In this document: piece by piece, positions 26,585 through 39,930 of the stretch
Position numbering within the stretch: the first letter of the stretch is position 1
Layout of the letters: each line of letters starts with the position of its first letter
Origin: JAEMQF01 sp963775015
GTDB taxonomy: Bacteria; Pseudomonadota; Gammaproteobacteria; Burkholderiales; Burkholderiaceae_C
Reading direction: 5' to 3'
Length of the DNA stretch: 64,000 nt
NCBI GenBank assembly: GCA_963775015.1
Contig: CAVZHI010000006.1
Span: 124,001 to 188,000, forward strand
Position numbers and translations under genes: made by a program
The notes under the pieces: generated by a model
Seen by the model: the letters and a program-made list of their open reading frames with translations, nothing else
What the model was told of the DNA's origin: nothing
The model's database searches: none

Positions 26585-27862
26585 ATGAAACGTCGTCATG
26601 TCTTGCGTTCCGTCAGCGCCGCCCTGGTCGCCTGCGGAGCGCTTTCACTCACTTCACTGATGTCGCTCAGCGCATTCGCCGCCGACACGATCAAGGTCGG
26701 CATCCTGCACTCGCTGTCCGGAACGATGGCGATTTCGGAGACTGTGCTGAAAGACGTCGCGCTGATGGCGATCGACGAGATCAACGCCAAGGGTGGTGTG
26801 CTCGGCAGGAAGCTCGAACCCGTCGTCGTCGACCCGGCGTCGAACTGGCCGCTGTTTGCCGAGAAGGCGAAGCAGCTCATCAGCCAGGACAAGGTCGCCG
26901 TGATGTTCGGCTGCTGGACGAGCGTGTCGCGCAAGTCGGTGCTGCCGGTCGTCGAAGAACTGAACGGCCTGCTCTTCTACCCGGTGCAGTACGAAGGCGA
27001 AGAGCTCAGCAAGAACGTGTTCTACACCGGCGCGGCGCCGAACCAGCAGGCGATCCCCGCCGTCGAGTACCTGATGAGCAAAGACGGCGGCGGCGCGAAG
27101 CGCTTCGTCCTGCTCGGCACCGACTATGTGTACCCGCGCACGACGAACAAGATCCTGCGCGCCTTCCTGAAGAGCAAGGGCATCGCCGACAAGGACATCG
27201 ACGAGAAGTACACGCCGTTCGGCCACAGCGACTACCAGACCATCGTTGCCGACGTGAAGAAGTTCGCTGCGGGCGGCAAGACGGCAGTGATCTCGACGAT
27301 CAACGGCGACTCGAACGTGCCGTTCTACAAGGAGCTCGGCAACCAGGGCCTGAAGGCGACCGACGTCCCCGTGGTCGCGTTCTCGGTCGGTGAAGAAGAG
27401 CTGCGCGGCGTCGACACGAAGCCGCTCGTCGGCCATCTGGCGGCGTGGAACTACTTCATGAGCCTGAAGAACCCAGCGAACGACGCGTTCAAGAAGCAGT
27501 GGTCCGACTACGCCAAGGCGAAGAAATTGCCCGGCGCCGACAAGCCGCTGACGAACGACCCGATGGAGGCGACCTACATCGGCATCTACATGTGGAAGCA
27601 GGCGGTCGAAAAGGCGAAGAGCCTGGACACCGACAAGGTGATCGCGGCGATGGCCGGCCAGACCTTCAAGGCGCCGGGCGGCATGGTGTCGACGATGGAC
27701 ATGAAGAACCACCACCTGCACAAGCCGGTGTTCATCGGTGAAATCAAGGCCGACGGCCAGTTCAACGTCGTGTGGAAGACCCCCGCGCCGGTGAAGGCCA
27801 AGCCGTGGAGCCCGTTCATCGAGGGCAACGACAAGAAGGCTGACGAACCCGAGAAGAAGTAA
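26585..27862 (+). CDS. urtA: Urea ABC transporter, periplasmic substrate-binding protein
   Basis: Protein of 425 residues with an N-terminal export signal (Arg-rich start MKRRHVLR, then a hydrophobic stretch to about AFAADTIK). The mature part is a type I periplasmic binding fold of the urea/short-chain amide group (KVGILHSLSGTMAISE, YVYPRTTNKILRAFL, GHSDYQTIVADVKKF). It delivers urea to UrtBC. ATG 26585 is preceded by GGAGAC at a proper distance. It is the first gene of urtABCDE. Confidence 0.96.
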   Translation: MKRRHVLRSVSAALVACGALSLTSLMSLSAFAADTIKVGILHSLSGTMAISETVLKDVALMAIDEINAKGGVLGRKLEPVVVDPASNWPLFAEKAKQLISQDKVAVMFGCWTSVSRKSVLPVVEELNGLLFYPVQYEGEELSKNVFYTGAAPNQQAIPAVEYLMSKDGGGAKRFVLLGTDYVYPRTTNKILRAFLKSKGIADKDIDEKYTPFGHSDYQTIVADVKKFAAGGKTAVISTINGDSNVPFYKELGNQGLKATDVPVVAFSVGEEELRGVDTKPLVGHLAAWNYFMSLKNPANDAFKKQWSDYAKAKKLPGADKPLTNDPMEATYIGIYMWKQAVEKAKSLDTDKVIAAMAGQTFKAPGGMVSTMDMKNHHLHKPVFIGEIKADGQFNVVWKTPAPVKAKPWSPFIEGNDKKADEPEKK

Positions 27863-27873
27863 GTCAGCGGTGG

Positions 27874-27980
27874 GTCATCCCGGCGCAAGCCGGGATTCAC
27901 CGTTCCATGAGTGAACGGCTCACGCGACCGCGGGGCCCTTTTCCTGCCACGCGGTGGATCCCGGCTTGCGCCGGGATGAC
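27874..27980. repeat. Palindromic repeat pair R1 (urtA-urtB gap)
   Basis: Two units with core ATCCCGGC-N4-GCCGGGAT face each other (27874-27900 and 27954-27980) and flank about 50 bases. Each unit is a hairpin and the pair could form a larger stem. It belongs to a family seen at six other places in this window. Confidence 0.85.
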
Positions 27981-28017
27981 GGTTCGTGGAAGTGCGTCTC
28001 GCTTGTCTGTGGTCACC

Positions 28018-29607
28018 ATGCCCCGCTGCTGTTCGGTCTTCAACTTTTTGTGGCTGCTGCTGGCGATCGCCGGGCCGGCGCACGCGCTCACCACCGAGCA
28101 GGTGCGGGCCCTGGCGATCGGCGACACCGACGAGCGTGCCGCGGCGATCGCGCAAACCGCGGCGAGCGGCGACCCGGCCGCCTTGGCCTTCTTTCAAGCC
28201 CTGCTCGCCGACGAAGTCAAGACGGCCGGCGACAAGGTGTTCATCGTGCGCGGCGGCAAGAGCGTCGACGCCGCCAGCGGTGTCGAAGCGGCGCTGCCCG
28301 AGGGCGCCGAAGACGTGATCAACAGCAACCGCGTGCGCCGCGAAATCGAGACCGCGCTCGCGTCGCTGAAACTCTTTTCTCCCGACGCCCGGCAGCGCGC
28401 CGCGGCGATCAAGGAACTGCGCGACGGCGTCGACGAATCGCGCCTGACCATGATTGACAAGGCGATTGCCGCCGAAACCGACGCAGCGTTGAAGGCGGCA
28501 CTCGAACTGCTGCGCGCGAACATCCAGATCTCGGGTGCCGACGCGGCGCAGCGCCTGGCCGCGGCGAAGGCGCTCGCCGGCAGCGCGCATGGCGCGACGA
28601 AGACCCTGTTGCTGGAGCGCCTGAAACCCGGCGTCGAAGATGACGCGCAGGTGCGCGCACAACTGCGCGTCTCGCTCGCGGCGATCGAGTCGCGCCTGGC
28701 CTGGGGTGAACGCCTGGGCGTGGTCTTCACCGGCATCAGCCTGGGCTCGATCCTGCTGCTCGTCGCGCTGGGCCTAGCGATCACCTACGGCCTGATGGGC
28801 GTGATCAACATGGCGCATGGCGAGCTGATGATGATCGGCGCCTACGCGACCTGGCTCGTGCAGAACGTCTTCAAGTCGCTCTGGCCCGGTGCCTTCGACG
28901 CCTACATCGTCGCCGCGATTCCGCTCTCGTTTCTTGCCGCTGCGCTGGTCGGCGCGGCGCTCGAGCGCAGCGTGATCCGCTGGCTTTACGGCCGGCCGCT
29001 CGAGACGCTGCTCGCCACCTGGGGCATCAGCCTGGTGCTGATGCAAGGTGTGCGCAGCCTGTTCGGCGCGCAGAACGTGCAGGTCGAGAACCCGAGCTGG
29101 CTCTCGGGCGGCGTCGACGCTTTCAGCAACCTGACGCTGCCCTACAACCGCATCGTCATCATCGCCTTTGCCGCGCTCGTGCTCGGCGGCGTGGCGCTGC
29201 TCATCGCCAAGACGCGCCTCGGCCTGTTCGTTCGCGGCGTGACGCAGAACCGCACCATGGCGGCGTGCACCGGCGTGAACACGGCGCGCGTCGACACCTA
29301 CGCCTTCGCGCTCGGCTCGGGAATCGCCGGTCTGGCAGGGTGCGCGCTGTCGCAGATCGGCAATGTCGGGCCCGACCTGGGGCAGGGCTACATCGTCGAC
29401 GCCTTCATGGTCGTCGTGCTCGGCGGCGTGGGCCAACTCGCCGGCACGGTCGTCGCGGCGCTCGGCCTGGGTGTGCTCAACAAACTGCTCGAAGGCTGGG
29501 CCGGCGCTGTGCTCGCCAAAATCATGGTGCTCGTGTTCATCGTCATCTTCATCCAGAAGCGCCCGCAGGGCCTGTTCGCGATGAAGGGCCGGAGTGCGGA
29601 AGCATGA
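28018..29607 (+). CDS. urtB: Urea ABC transporter permease UrtB
   Basis: Permease of 529 residues. Unlike LivH it has a signal sequence and an extra periplasmic N-terminal region of about 200 residues (ALTTEQVRALAIGD onward), which is normal for UrtB. The membrane part begins near residue 230 (LGSILLLVALGLAITYGLMG) and includes MAHGELMMIGAYATWL and VDAFMVVVLGGVGQLAGT. ATG 28018 is chosen because the frame upstream of it is translated repeat R1 (WIPACAGMT), not family sequence. Confidence 0.94.
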   Translation: MPRCCSVFNFLWLLLAIAGPAHALTTEQVRALAIGDTDERAAAIAQTAASGDPAALAFFQALLADEVKTAGDKVFIVRGGKSVDAASGVEAALPEGAEDVINSNRVRREIETALASLKLFSPDARQRAAAIKELRDGVDESRLTMIDKAIAAETDAALKAALELLRANIQISGADAAQRLAAAKALAGSAHGATKTLLLERLKPGVEDDAQVRAQLRVSLAAIESRLAWGERLGVVFTGISLGSILLLVALGLAITYGLMGVINMAHGELMMIGAYATWLVQNVFKSLWPGAFDAYIVAAIPLSFLAAALVGAALERSVIRWLYGRPLETLLATWGISLVLMQGVRSLFGAQNVQVENPSWLSGGVDAFSNLTLPYNRIVIIAFAALVLGGVALLIAKTRLGLFVRGVTQNRTMAACTGVNTARVDTYAFALGSGIAGLAGCALSQIGNVGPDLGQGYIVDAFMVVVLGGVGQLAGTVVAALGLGVLNKLLEGWAGAVLAKIMVLVFIVIFIQKRPQGLFAMKGRSAEA

Positions 29608-29619
29608 GCGTGCGTGACC

Positions 29620-29720
29620 GTCATCCCGGCGAAAGCCGGGATCCACCGCTGGCATCTGCAGCGATGGTGTTGCGTGGCAGTGCAGTGCAGCCGGTGGATC
29701 CCGGCTTGCGCCGGGATGAC
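29620..29720. repeat. Palindromic repeat pair R2 (urtB-urtC gap)
   Basis: Inverted pair of ATCCCGGC-N4-GCCGGGAT units at about 29620-29646 and 29694-29720. Its right end (GGGATGACC) runs into the 5' end of urtC and supplies an ATG one frame away from that gene. Confidence 0.85.
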
Positions 29721-29758
29721 CAAGGGCGCGCCTGCTCGGCCCGCAAGCCTGGACCGGC

Positions 29759-30835
29759 GTGCTGATCGCGGTGCTCGTGATCGGCGCCGTCATGCCGCTG
29801 CTGAACCTCGTCGTTCCCGCGGGCAACGTGTTCCACGTCAGCGACTTCACGGTCGCGCTCATCGGCAAGATCATGTGCTACGCGATCTGCGCGCTGGCGA
29901 TGGACCTCATCTGGGGCTACACCGGCATCCTGAGCCTCGGCCACGGCGTGTTCTTCGCCCTCGGCGGTTATGCCATGGGCATGTACCTGATGCGCCAGAT
30001 CGGCCGCGACGGCAACTACAAGAGCGATCTGCCCGACTTCATGGTCTTCCTCGACTGGAAGGCGCTGCCGTGGCACTGGGGCCTGAGCGATTCGCTCGTG
30101 GCGCAAATGCTGCTCGTCGTGCTCGTGCCGGGACTGCTCGCGCTGGTGTTCGGTTACTTCGCGTTTCGCTCGCGAATCAAGGGCGTGTACTTCTCCATCA
30201 TCACGCAGGCGCTCACGTTCGCCGCGATGCTGCTGTTCTTCCGCAATGAAACCGGGTTCGGCGGGAACAACGGCTTCACCGACTTCAAACGCATCCTCGG
30301 CACGCCGATCGCGACGCCGGCGATGCGCATGCTGCTCTTCATCATCACGGGGATGACGCTGGTCGGCTTCTTCCTGCTCGCGCGTTGGCTCGTGCAGAGC
30401 AAGTTCGGGCGCGTTTTGCAGGCGATTCGCGACGCCGAGAGCCGCGTCATGTTCACCGGCTACGACCCGCTGCGCTACAAGCTGACGATCTGGGTCATCT
30501 CGGCCGTGATGTGCGGCATTGCAGGCGCGCTGTATGTGCCGCAGGTGGGAATCATCAACCCGAGCGAGATGTCGCCCGCGGCGAGCATCGAGATCGCGAT
30601 CTGGGCTGCGGTGGGCGGCCGCGGCACGCTCATCGGCCCGATCCTCGGCGCGTTTTTCGTGAACGGTGCGAAGAGCTGGTTCACGCAGGCTTTCCCCGAG
30701 TTCTGGTTGTACTTTCTCGGTGCACTGTTCATCGCGGTGACGCTGTTCTTGCCTCAGGGGCTGACCGGACTCCTGCGCAGGTCGAAATCTCTCACCAGCC
30801 TGCTGCCGCGCAAGGCGAAAACGCCCCCCGCATGA
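29759..30835 (+). CDS. urtC: Urea ABC transporter permease UrtC
   Basis: Second urea permease, LivM type, with about eight hydrophobic segments (GILSLGHGVFFALGGYAMG, VYFSIITQALTFAAMLLFF, EIAIWAAVGGRGTLIGPILG). The open frame gives 358 residues from a GTG at 29759. Family-like sequence extends upstream (LLGPQAWTG) to a stop abutting repeat R2. The natural start was therefore either displaced by the repeat or lies at the repeat-borne ATG (29716), with a one-base error between. The stop overlaps urtD. Confidence 0.92.
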   Translation: MLIAVLVIGAVMPLLNLVVPAGNVFHVSDFTVALIGKIMCYAICALAMDLIWGYTGILSLGHGVFFALGGYAMGMYLMRQIGRDGNYKSDLPDFMVFLDWKALPWHWGLSDSLVAQMLLVVLVPGLLALVFGYFAFRSRIKGVYFSIITQALTFAAMLLFFRNETGFGGNNGFTDFKRILGTPIATPAMRMLLFIITGMTLVGFFLLARWLVQSKFGRVLQAIRDAESRVMFTGYDPLRYKLTIWVISAVMCGIAGALYVPQVGIINPSEMSPAASIEIAIWAAVGGRGTLIGPILGAFFVNGAKSWFTQAFPEFWLYFLGALFIAVTLFLPQGLTGLLRRSKSLTSLLPRKAKTPPA

Positions 30836-31723
30836 CGCCCGAGCTGATGAAAGCGGGTGCGCGAGTGCGCACCCAGTACGAGGAGCGCCGTGCCGCGTCG
30901 ACGGCGACGTCCGGCGGCCGCGAAACGAGCTACGGCCGGGTGATGCAACCCGGCGTCGTCGACGTCGCGCACGGCGCGATCCTCTACCTCGACGACATCA
31001 CGGTCAGCTTCGACGGCTTCAAGGCGCTCAACGCGCTTGAGCCTGTCGATCGGCGCCGGCGAATTGCGCTGCATCATCGGGCCCAACGGCGCGGGCAAGA
31101 CGACGATGATGGACGTGATCACGGGCAAGACGCGCCCCGACAGCGGCCGCGCTTTTTTCGGCTCGACGATCGACCTGCTGCGCATGCGCGAGAACGATAT
31201 CGCGTCGATCGGCGTGGGGCGCAAGTTCCAGAAGCCCACCGTGTTCGAACACCTCACCGTGTTTCAAAACCTCGAACTCGCGCTCAAGGCGGACCGCGGC
31301 GTGCGCGCCTCGATGCGCTTTCGCCTCAGCGGCGAGCAGCTCGACCGGGTGCGCGCCATGCTCGAGCTGATCCACTTGACCGACAGCGTGCAGCGCACCG
31401 CGGGACTGCTCAGCCACGGCCAGAAGCAGTGGCTGGAGATCGGCATGCTGTTGATGCAAGACCCCAAGTTGTTGCTGCTCGACGAGCCGGTGGCCGGCAT
31501 GACGGACGAAGAAACCGAGCGCACGGCGGAGCTGTTCCTGTCGCTCGAGGGCAATCACTCGCTCGTCGTCGTCGAACACGACATGAGCTTCATCGCCGCG
31601 CTCACGCAAGGCAAGCCGAACCGGCGCGTCACGGTGCTGCACGAAGGCAGCGTGCTCGCCGAAGGCAGCCTGGCCGACGTGCAGGGCAATGACAAAGTGA
31701 TCGAGGTCTACCTTGGGCGCTGA
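30832..31723 (+). CDS. urtD: Urea ABC transporter ATP-binding protein UrtD (one frameshift)
   Basis: ATPase of the urea importer, LivG type, about 297 residues after repair. The N-terminal part to FKALNAL and the part from SLSIGAGELRCIIGPNGAGKTT are in different frames. One extra T near 31036-31039 (CTTGAG for CTGAG) is the break. Walker A GPNGAGKTT, the signature-like LLSHGQKQWLEIGM and Walker B LLLLDEPVAGMT are present. The N terminus is about 40 residues longer than in other UrtD proteins. It starts in overlap with the urtC stop. Confidence 0.93.
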
Positions 31724-31746
31724 TCCGATGCGGCGGCCGGTCGCCT

Positions 31747-31826
31747 GTCATCGCGGCGAAAGCCGGGATCCACCCGTGGACGAGTCGCTTTGCCAAGCAG
31801 TGGATCCCGGCGTGCGCCGGGAGGAC
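31747..31826. repeat. Palindromic repeat pair R3 (urtD-urtE gap)
   Basis: Inverted pair of the same repeat family, with a one-base variation in each unit (ATCGCGGC in the left, GGGAGGAC in the right). It fills most of the 114-base gap between two genes that are normally adjacent. It ends 12 bases before the urtE ATG. Confidence 0.8.
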
Positions 31827-31837
31827 GAGGGGGTGCC

Positions 31838-32532
31838 ATGCTGAGCGTGAGCGGCGTGAACCAGTACTACGGCGGCTCGCACATCCTGCGCGACGTCAGC
31901 TTCGAAGCGAATCTCGGCGAAGTGACGGTCGTGCTCGGCCGCAACGGCGTGGGCAAGACGACGCTGCTCAAGACCTTGATGGGTGTCGTGCCGCTGCAAG
32001 ACCGGCAGCATCCGCCTGGCCGGCACCGACATCACGCGCGCCACGCCCTACGAGCGCGTGCGCCAGGGCGTGGGCTATGTGCCGCAGGGCCGCGAGATCT
32101 TCGGCCGCCTCAGCGTCGAAGACAACCTGCGCATGGGCCTGGCGTACCGAGCGCGGCAATGCGCCGATCCCGGCCGAACTCTTCGAGCTCTTTCCGGTGC
32201 TGAAGCAGATGCTGCAGCGGCGCGGCGGCGACCTCTCCGGCGGCCAGCAGCAGCAGCTCGCGATCGCGCGCGCGCTCGCCGCGGGCCCCAAATTGCTCAT
32301 CCTCGACGAGCCGACCGAAGGCATCCAGCCGAGCATCATCAAGGACATCGGCCGCGTCATCCGCATGCTCAGCGAGCGCAAGACGATGGCGATCGTGCTC
32401 GTCGAGCAGTACTACGACTTCGCCGCCGAACTCGCCGATCGCTACCTCGTGATGGAACGCGGTGCGATCGTGCAGCGCGGTGCGGGCCAGGACATGGAGC
32501 GCGACGGCGTGCGCCAGCGCATGTCGATCTGA
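31838..32532 (+). CDS. urtE: Urea ABC transporter ATP-binding protein UrtE (two frameshifts)
   Basis: Second ATPase of the importer, LivF type, about 231 residues after repair. Walker A is GRNGVGKTT, the ABC signature LSGGQQQQLAIARAL and Walker B LLILDEPTEGIQPSI. The frame breaks near 31999-32001 (between VVPLQ and TGSIRLAG) and near 32146-32150 (between MGLAY and ERGNAPIPAELF). Each is explained by one extra base. It completes urtABCDE. Confidence 0.93.
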
Positions 32533-32814
32533 CGAACCAGACGCTATCATCGACGCCGACGTGGTCAACCCCCTGCCGGATGCACACCTCCTCGCCCGCC
32601 GCCGCAGTTCCACCGCCCCGTTTCTGGTTCGCGGGAGTCGACAACGGGCGCGCCGACGGGGCCCGTTCATCCCGATGTGCGAGAGCACGGGAATGATCCG
32701 CCCCTCCGACGGCGGCAACGCGCTGTAGCGGATGCGCTGCACACCGAGCCGGCGAGCTGTGTGATCTGAGGTCGCACGGGGCGCTCGGCGCAGCGGGTGA
32801 ATAATCGCCTGCCC

Positions 32815-34398
32815 ATGACGCCACCCCCGCCGCCGGGCCCACCGCTTCGTCATGCCGCGTTTCGCGGCCTGCTCGGAGGTGGCACGCTCTACTTCATCGG
32901 CAACGCGATGCAGGTCATGGCCGCGGCGTGGCTGATGGTCGAGATGACGGGTTCGCCGTTTCTCGCCGCGCTCGTGCAGACGGCGGTGTTCCTGCCGATG
33001 TTCGTGCTCTCGCTGCCCGCCGGGGTGCTCGCCGACACGACCGATCGGCAACGCCTGATGCGCGGCGCGCTGCTCGTGCAGGGCGTGACCGTCGCGCTGC
33101 TCGCGCTGCTGCTGCTCGGCGGTTGGGCCGGTCCGGCGAGCCTGTTGCTCTTCACGGGCCTGGCGGGTGCGTGCACGGCGCTGCTCTCGCCGGCGTGGAA
33201 CTCGACCGTCTCGGATTCGATTCCGCGCGAGGAACTGCCGCAGGCGATCGTCGCCGTGTCGATCGCCTACAACGTGGCGCGCGCGCTCGGGCCGACGCTC
33301 GCCGGCTTCGTCTTCGCGCACGCCGGGCCGGCGTGGGTGTTTGCGGTCGCGGTGTTGGGCATCGTCGCGATGGCGCAATCGCTGCGGCGCCATCCGCCGC
33401 GCGCGCACCCGGTGTCGCGCCTTCCCGCCGAGCGGCTCTGGGGCGGAACGCTCAGCGCCTTGCGTTTCGCGCGCCATTCGCCGGCGGTGCTGGCGCAGCT
33501 GCTGCGCACCATGGCCTACAGCGGCGCCGGCGCGGCGCTGTGGGCGCTGCTGCCGGTGATCGGGCAGCGCCAATTGGGTCTCGGCGCGGCCGGCTTCGGG
33601 CTGCTGATGGGTTGCCTGGGCAGCGGCGCGATCCTCGCCGGGTTGGTGATCGGCCGCGTGCGCGCGCGCATCGGCATCGAGCTGATCGTGCGCGGCGCGT
33701 GTGTCGTCTATGCGCTGGCGATGCTCACCGCTGCGTTGTCGAGTTCGCACGCGCTGGTCTACGGCGCGCTCGTGCTCGGCGGCGCCGCCTGGATGGCGGC
33801 GATGTCGACCTTCAACACCGCGACGCAGACGAGCGTGCCGCCCTGGGTGCGCTCGCGCGCGACGGCGCTGCACACGCTCTCCGCACTCGGTGCGTTTGCG
33901 CTCGCCTCCGCGTTCTGGGGCGCGCTGACGAGCCTGATCGACCTGCCGGCCACGCTCTGCGTCGCCGCCGCGGCGATGGCCGCCGGCTTGCTGCTGGCGC
34001 GGCCGTTTCCGCTGCGCATGGGGGATCGGACCGAAGTGACGCAAGTCGCGTCGATGTTCGAGGAGCTGTCGGTTGCCGACGAGCCCGATCCCGAAGCCGG
34101 CCCGGTCGCGGTGGAAATCGGCTACCGGATTCGCGCCGACCAGACCGAAGCATTCCTCGAAGCGGTGAGCCACTTGCGCGCGCCGCGCCGGCGCGACGGC
34201 GCGACGCTGTGGCGCGTGTATCGCGATCTCGGAGATCCGTCGCGCTATTGCGAACGTTTCATCGTCACGTCGTGGGCCGACTATCTGCACCAGCGCGCGC
34301 GGGCCACGCTCGCCGACCAGGAACTCGAGACGCGGGTCCGCGAGCTCCTGCTTCCCGGCGAAGCCGTCACGACACAGCACTACATCGCCGAGTTGTGA
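32815..34398 (+). CDS. MFS exporter, EntS-like (MFS_3) with C-terminal soluble domain
   Basis: Transporter of 527 residues with about 11-12 transmembrane segments. The loop motif is GVLADTTDRQRLMRGALL, and the early sequence LYFIGNAMQVMAAAWLMVEMTGSPF is typical of MFS_3 exporters such as EntS. About 120 residues after the last helix form a soluble appendage (VEIGYRIRADQTEAFLEAV). ATG 32815 is preferred to GTG 32797. It is convergent with the NRPS-like operon and is the natural exporter candidate for its product. Confidence 0.88.
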   Translation: MTPPPPPGPPLRHAAFRGLLGGGTLYFIGNAMQVMAAAWLMVEMTGSPFLAALVQTAVFLPMFVLSLPAGVLADTTDRQRLMRGALLVQGVTVALLALLLLGGWAGPASLLLFTGLAGACTALLSPAWNSTVSDSIPREELPQAIVAVSIAYNVARALGPTLAGFVFAHAGPAWVFAVAVLGIVAMAQSLRRHPPRAHPVSRLPAERLWGGTLSALRFARHSPAVLAQLLRTMAYSGAGAALWALLPVIGQRQLGLGAAGFGLLMGCLGSGAILAGLVIGRVRARIGIELIVRGACVVYALAMLTAALSSSHALVYGALVLGGAAWMAAMSTFNTATQTSVPPWVRSRATALHTLSALGAFALASAFWGALTSLIDLPATLCVAAAAMAAGLLLARPFPLRMGDRTEVTQVASMFEELSVADEPDPEAGPVAVEIGYRIRADQTEAFLEAVSHLRAPRRRDGATLWRVYRDLGDPSRYCERFIVTSWADYLHQRARATLADQELETRVRELLLPGEAVTTQHYIAEL

Positions 34399-34455
34399 GT
34401 TGACGCAGCCGACTCCGGCCGTGCTCTGCGACGCCGACCCGAGGACGGCGCGGCC

Positions 34456-35361
34456 TCAGGTGCTGAAGCCAGCAAAGGCCCGCGGTGCGGGCGCGGCGTC
34501 GCGCCGCGCCGCCTGGCGTGGGAGCGCTTCGAGGCGTCGGCAGATCGCCGCGATCAGCGCGTCGCGCTCCTCTTGCAGGGCTTGCAGGTGTTCGACACGC
34601 GGGAAGTAGTCCAGCGTCACCAGGCCCTTGAAGTCCACGCCCTTGAACATCGCCCGCAGTTGCCCGGCGTGGTTGAAATTCGCGCGCGCCGCCGGTGTAG
34701 AAGAAGTGCACGTGCACGCCGCGCGCGATCAAGCCCTTCAGGATGCGGCTCGATTCGGCGTGCTCCATCTGTGGGTACTCCAGGCGCGCCGATTCGCTCG
34801 CGGCCCCTGCGCCGGCGACGCGGTAGTCGATCGGCTCGAACCTGCCGAGCCAGCGCAGCGCGCGGCGCGTCACACGGTGCAGGCCATCGTGCCAGCGCCA
34901 ACCCCGGGTGCGGTAGGCGAACGGATCGATCAACAGCACCGCCTTGATCCGCGGGTCTCGTTCGGCGTAGCGAAACGAATCCTCGGCGCCTGAACACAGG
35001 CCGCCGAGCACAACGGCGCCGGCGCCATCGGCAGCAGCGCCTTGAGCGCCGTTCAGGCCCTGCTGTTGCGTCGCAAGGTCGACCGCCGCCGCGATCTCGA
35101 GGCGGGTCCGGTCTTCGAGGGTGCGGCCGGCGTGCGCCTGGCGGCTGTCGCCGACGTCGCCGAGGTCGAAGCGCAGCGTGCGAATCGTCGATTGCGCGAG
35201 GCGCCGCGCGAGTTGCGCATACAGCCGGTACGGGCCGAACTTGGGCACGAGTCCGGCGCTGATCAGCACGCAGGTGAAATGCCGTGCCCCACCATTCGGC
35301 TCCGCGGGCTCGGTGACGATTCCGGCAAGTTGGCTCTGCGGCCCGAACTGACAACAGGTCT

Positions 35362-35368
<7 letters not shown>
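34456..35368 (-). CDS. Alpha/beta hydrolase of the exosortase-associated type (one frameshift)
   Basis: About 304 residues after repair. The core reads CVLISAGLVPKFGPYRLYAQLAR, then TLRFDLGDVGDS, and the nucleophile elbow GGLCSGAED, where Cys sits at the position usually held by Ser. It resembles hydrolases that accompany exosortase/AMP-ligase loci. One extra T near 34676-34680 (GAATTTCAAC) separates GGARE from NHAGQLRAMFKGV. The start at 35368 overlaps the stop of the NRPS-like gene, so they are co-translated. Confidence 0.78.
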
Positions 35369-38739
<3,371 letters not shown>

Positions 38740-38886
38740 CAGTGAAGGTTTTCGGCGCTTTGCCGGCCGACTTGACCGTCTCGCGGGCCGGTCGTGCCGG
38801 TTCCGTTGCGAGGCAGCGCGTGCATACGTCACGCCGAATGAAGGCCACGTGTGGGACCGCTCCGACGACCAGCAGCCCGATGGAAA

Positions 38887-39717
38887 TCAGGTGCGCCAGA
38901 CGCGCGGTGCGCAGGCCGGCAGGCCCCACATCAACGGTCGCCACGCCGCCCACACGGCATGGAACAAATTCATCAACGGCTCGACGCGCGGCGCCAGCGC
39001 GCGCAACAGCACGACCTGAGCGTGCGGCGACGTGCTGCCCGAGCTGGCGTGCAAGGCGTGCGCGGCGCTCGTGCGGCGCGCTGCGTCGAGCAATGCGTTG
39101 CGCTGCGCCGAATCGAGCGCCGTTCCCGCAGCGAACCAGAGCAGACCGAGTGCACGCTGGCCGGCCAGTCCCAGGGGAGATTCGAGCAGGCGGCGGTCGG
39201 ACCCATCGATCACGCCGTGTTCGAGCCAGACATCGTTCAGGCGAACGGTCTGCGTCAAGCGGCCGTTCTCGAATCCTTCGTCGCTCGCGGGCAGCCCCAG
39301 GCCGAGCATGTCCCAGCCGATCATCTCGGCGCCGGGGTCGAGCTCGAAGTGCATGCGGTTCTCGGCGATCGCGCCACGCCGAACCAGCGTTTCCTGCGGC
39401 AGCCATTCGAGCCTTGCGCCGGCGTCAAGGCGCGCGCACAGCGTCTGCGACGCGGCCGCGCCTGCGCTGCGGTAAAAGCGCGTCGCTCCGGGGGTCGTGA
39501 GCAGCGCGTGGCACTGTTCGGCGAGCGTCACGTCGATGCGCAACGCGTCGCCGCCGACGATGCCGCCGGGCGGATGCACGAGCACGTTGTGGCACACCGC
39601 GGCCGACTCGGGGTAGAGGCTCGCCAGCACGCGCAAGGGGCCGCTGTGCCGGTCGAACACGACACAGCGTTCGGCGCTGCGCCGATAGTCGAGATTGAGC
39701 TGGGCGCTCCAGGTCAT
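38887..39717 (-). CDS. ureD: Urease accessory protein UreD
   Basis: Scaffold protein of 276 residues that binds apo-urease and recruits UreF and UreG. Family stretches are LASLYPESAAVCHNVLVHPPGG, LLTTPGATRFYRS and WLPQETLVRRGA. The start MTWSAQLNLDYR is at 39717. It reads in the same direction as ureABC and ureEFG but lies 13 kb upstream of ureA, separated by urtABCDE and the NRPS-like group. It lies 147 bases ahead of the NRPS-like gene. Confidence 0.94.
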   Translation of the reverse strand: MTWSAQLNLDYRRSAERCVVFDRHSGPLRVLASLYPESAAVCHNVLVHPPGGIVGGDALRIDVTLAEQCHALLTTPGATRFYRSAGAAASQTLCARLDAGARLEWLPQETLVRRGAIAENRMHFELDPGAEMIGWDMLGLGLPASDEGFENGRLTQTVRLNDVWLEHGVIDGSDRRLLESPLGLAGQRALGLLWFAAGTALDSAQRNALLDAARRTSAAHALHASSGSTSPHAQVVLLRALAPRVEPLMNLFHAVWAAWRPLMWGLPACAPRVWRT

Positions 39718-39930
39718 GCGGCGCGAAGTGGGGCGGGAGCGCAGAGGTGTGGGGCAGGGCGACGTGCAGCGTCGGTCGGGCGGGCAGGCAAGCAGGCGCC
39801 GCAGTGTAGGGCCGGCCTTCGCAGCGGATCGATCCGGCGCGCCGAAGTTCCGCCGCAACGGCCTTTCGAAACCGCTGTTGCACGCCGGAGCACCGAGCGC
39901 ATCCGGCCGTGCTTAGGATGGCCGCAGGCC

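Noticed and set aside
27907..28017. A 37-codon N-terminal extension of UrtB
   Set aside because: It translates repeat R1 (WIPACAGMT) and lacks family similarity. ATG 28018 is directly followed by a signal sequence.
32533..32814. Possible small gene between urtE and the MFS exporter
   Set aside because: Open frames on both strands are short extensions of neighbouring shadow frames, without an RBS or recognisable protein features.
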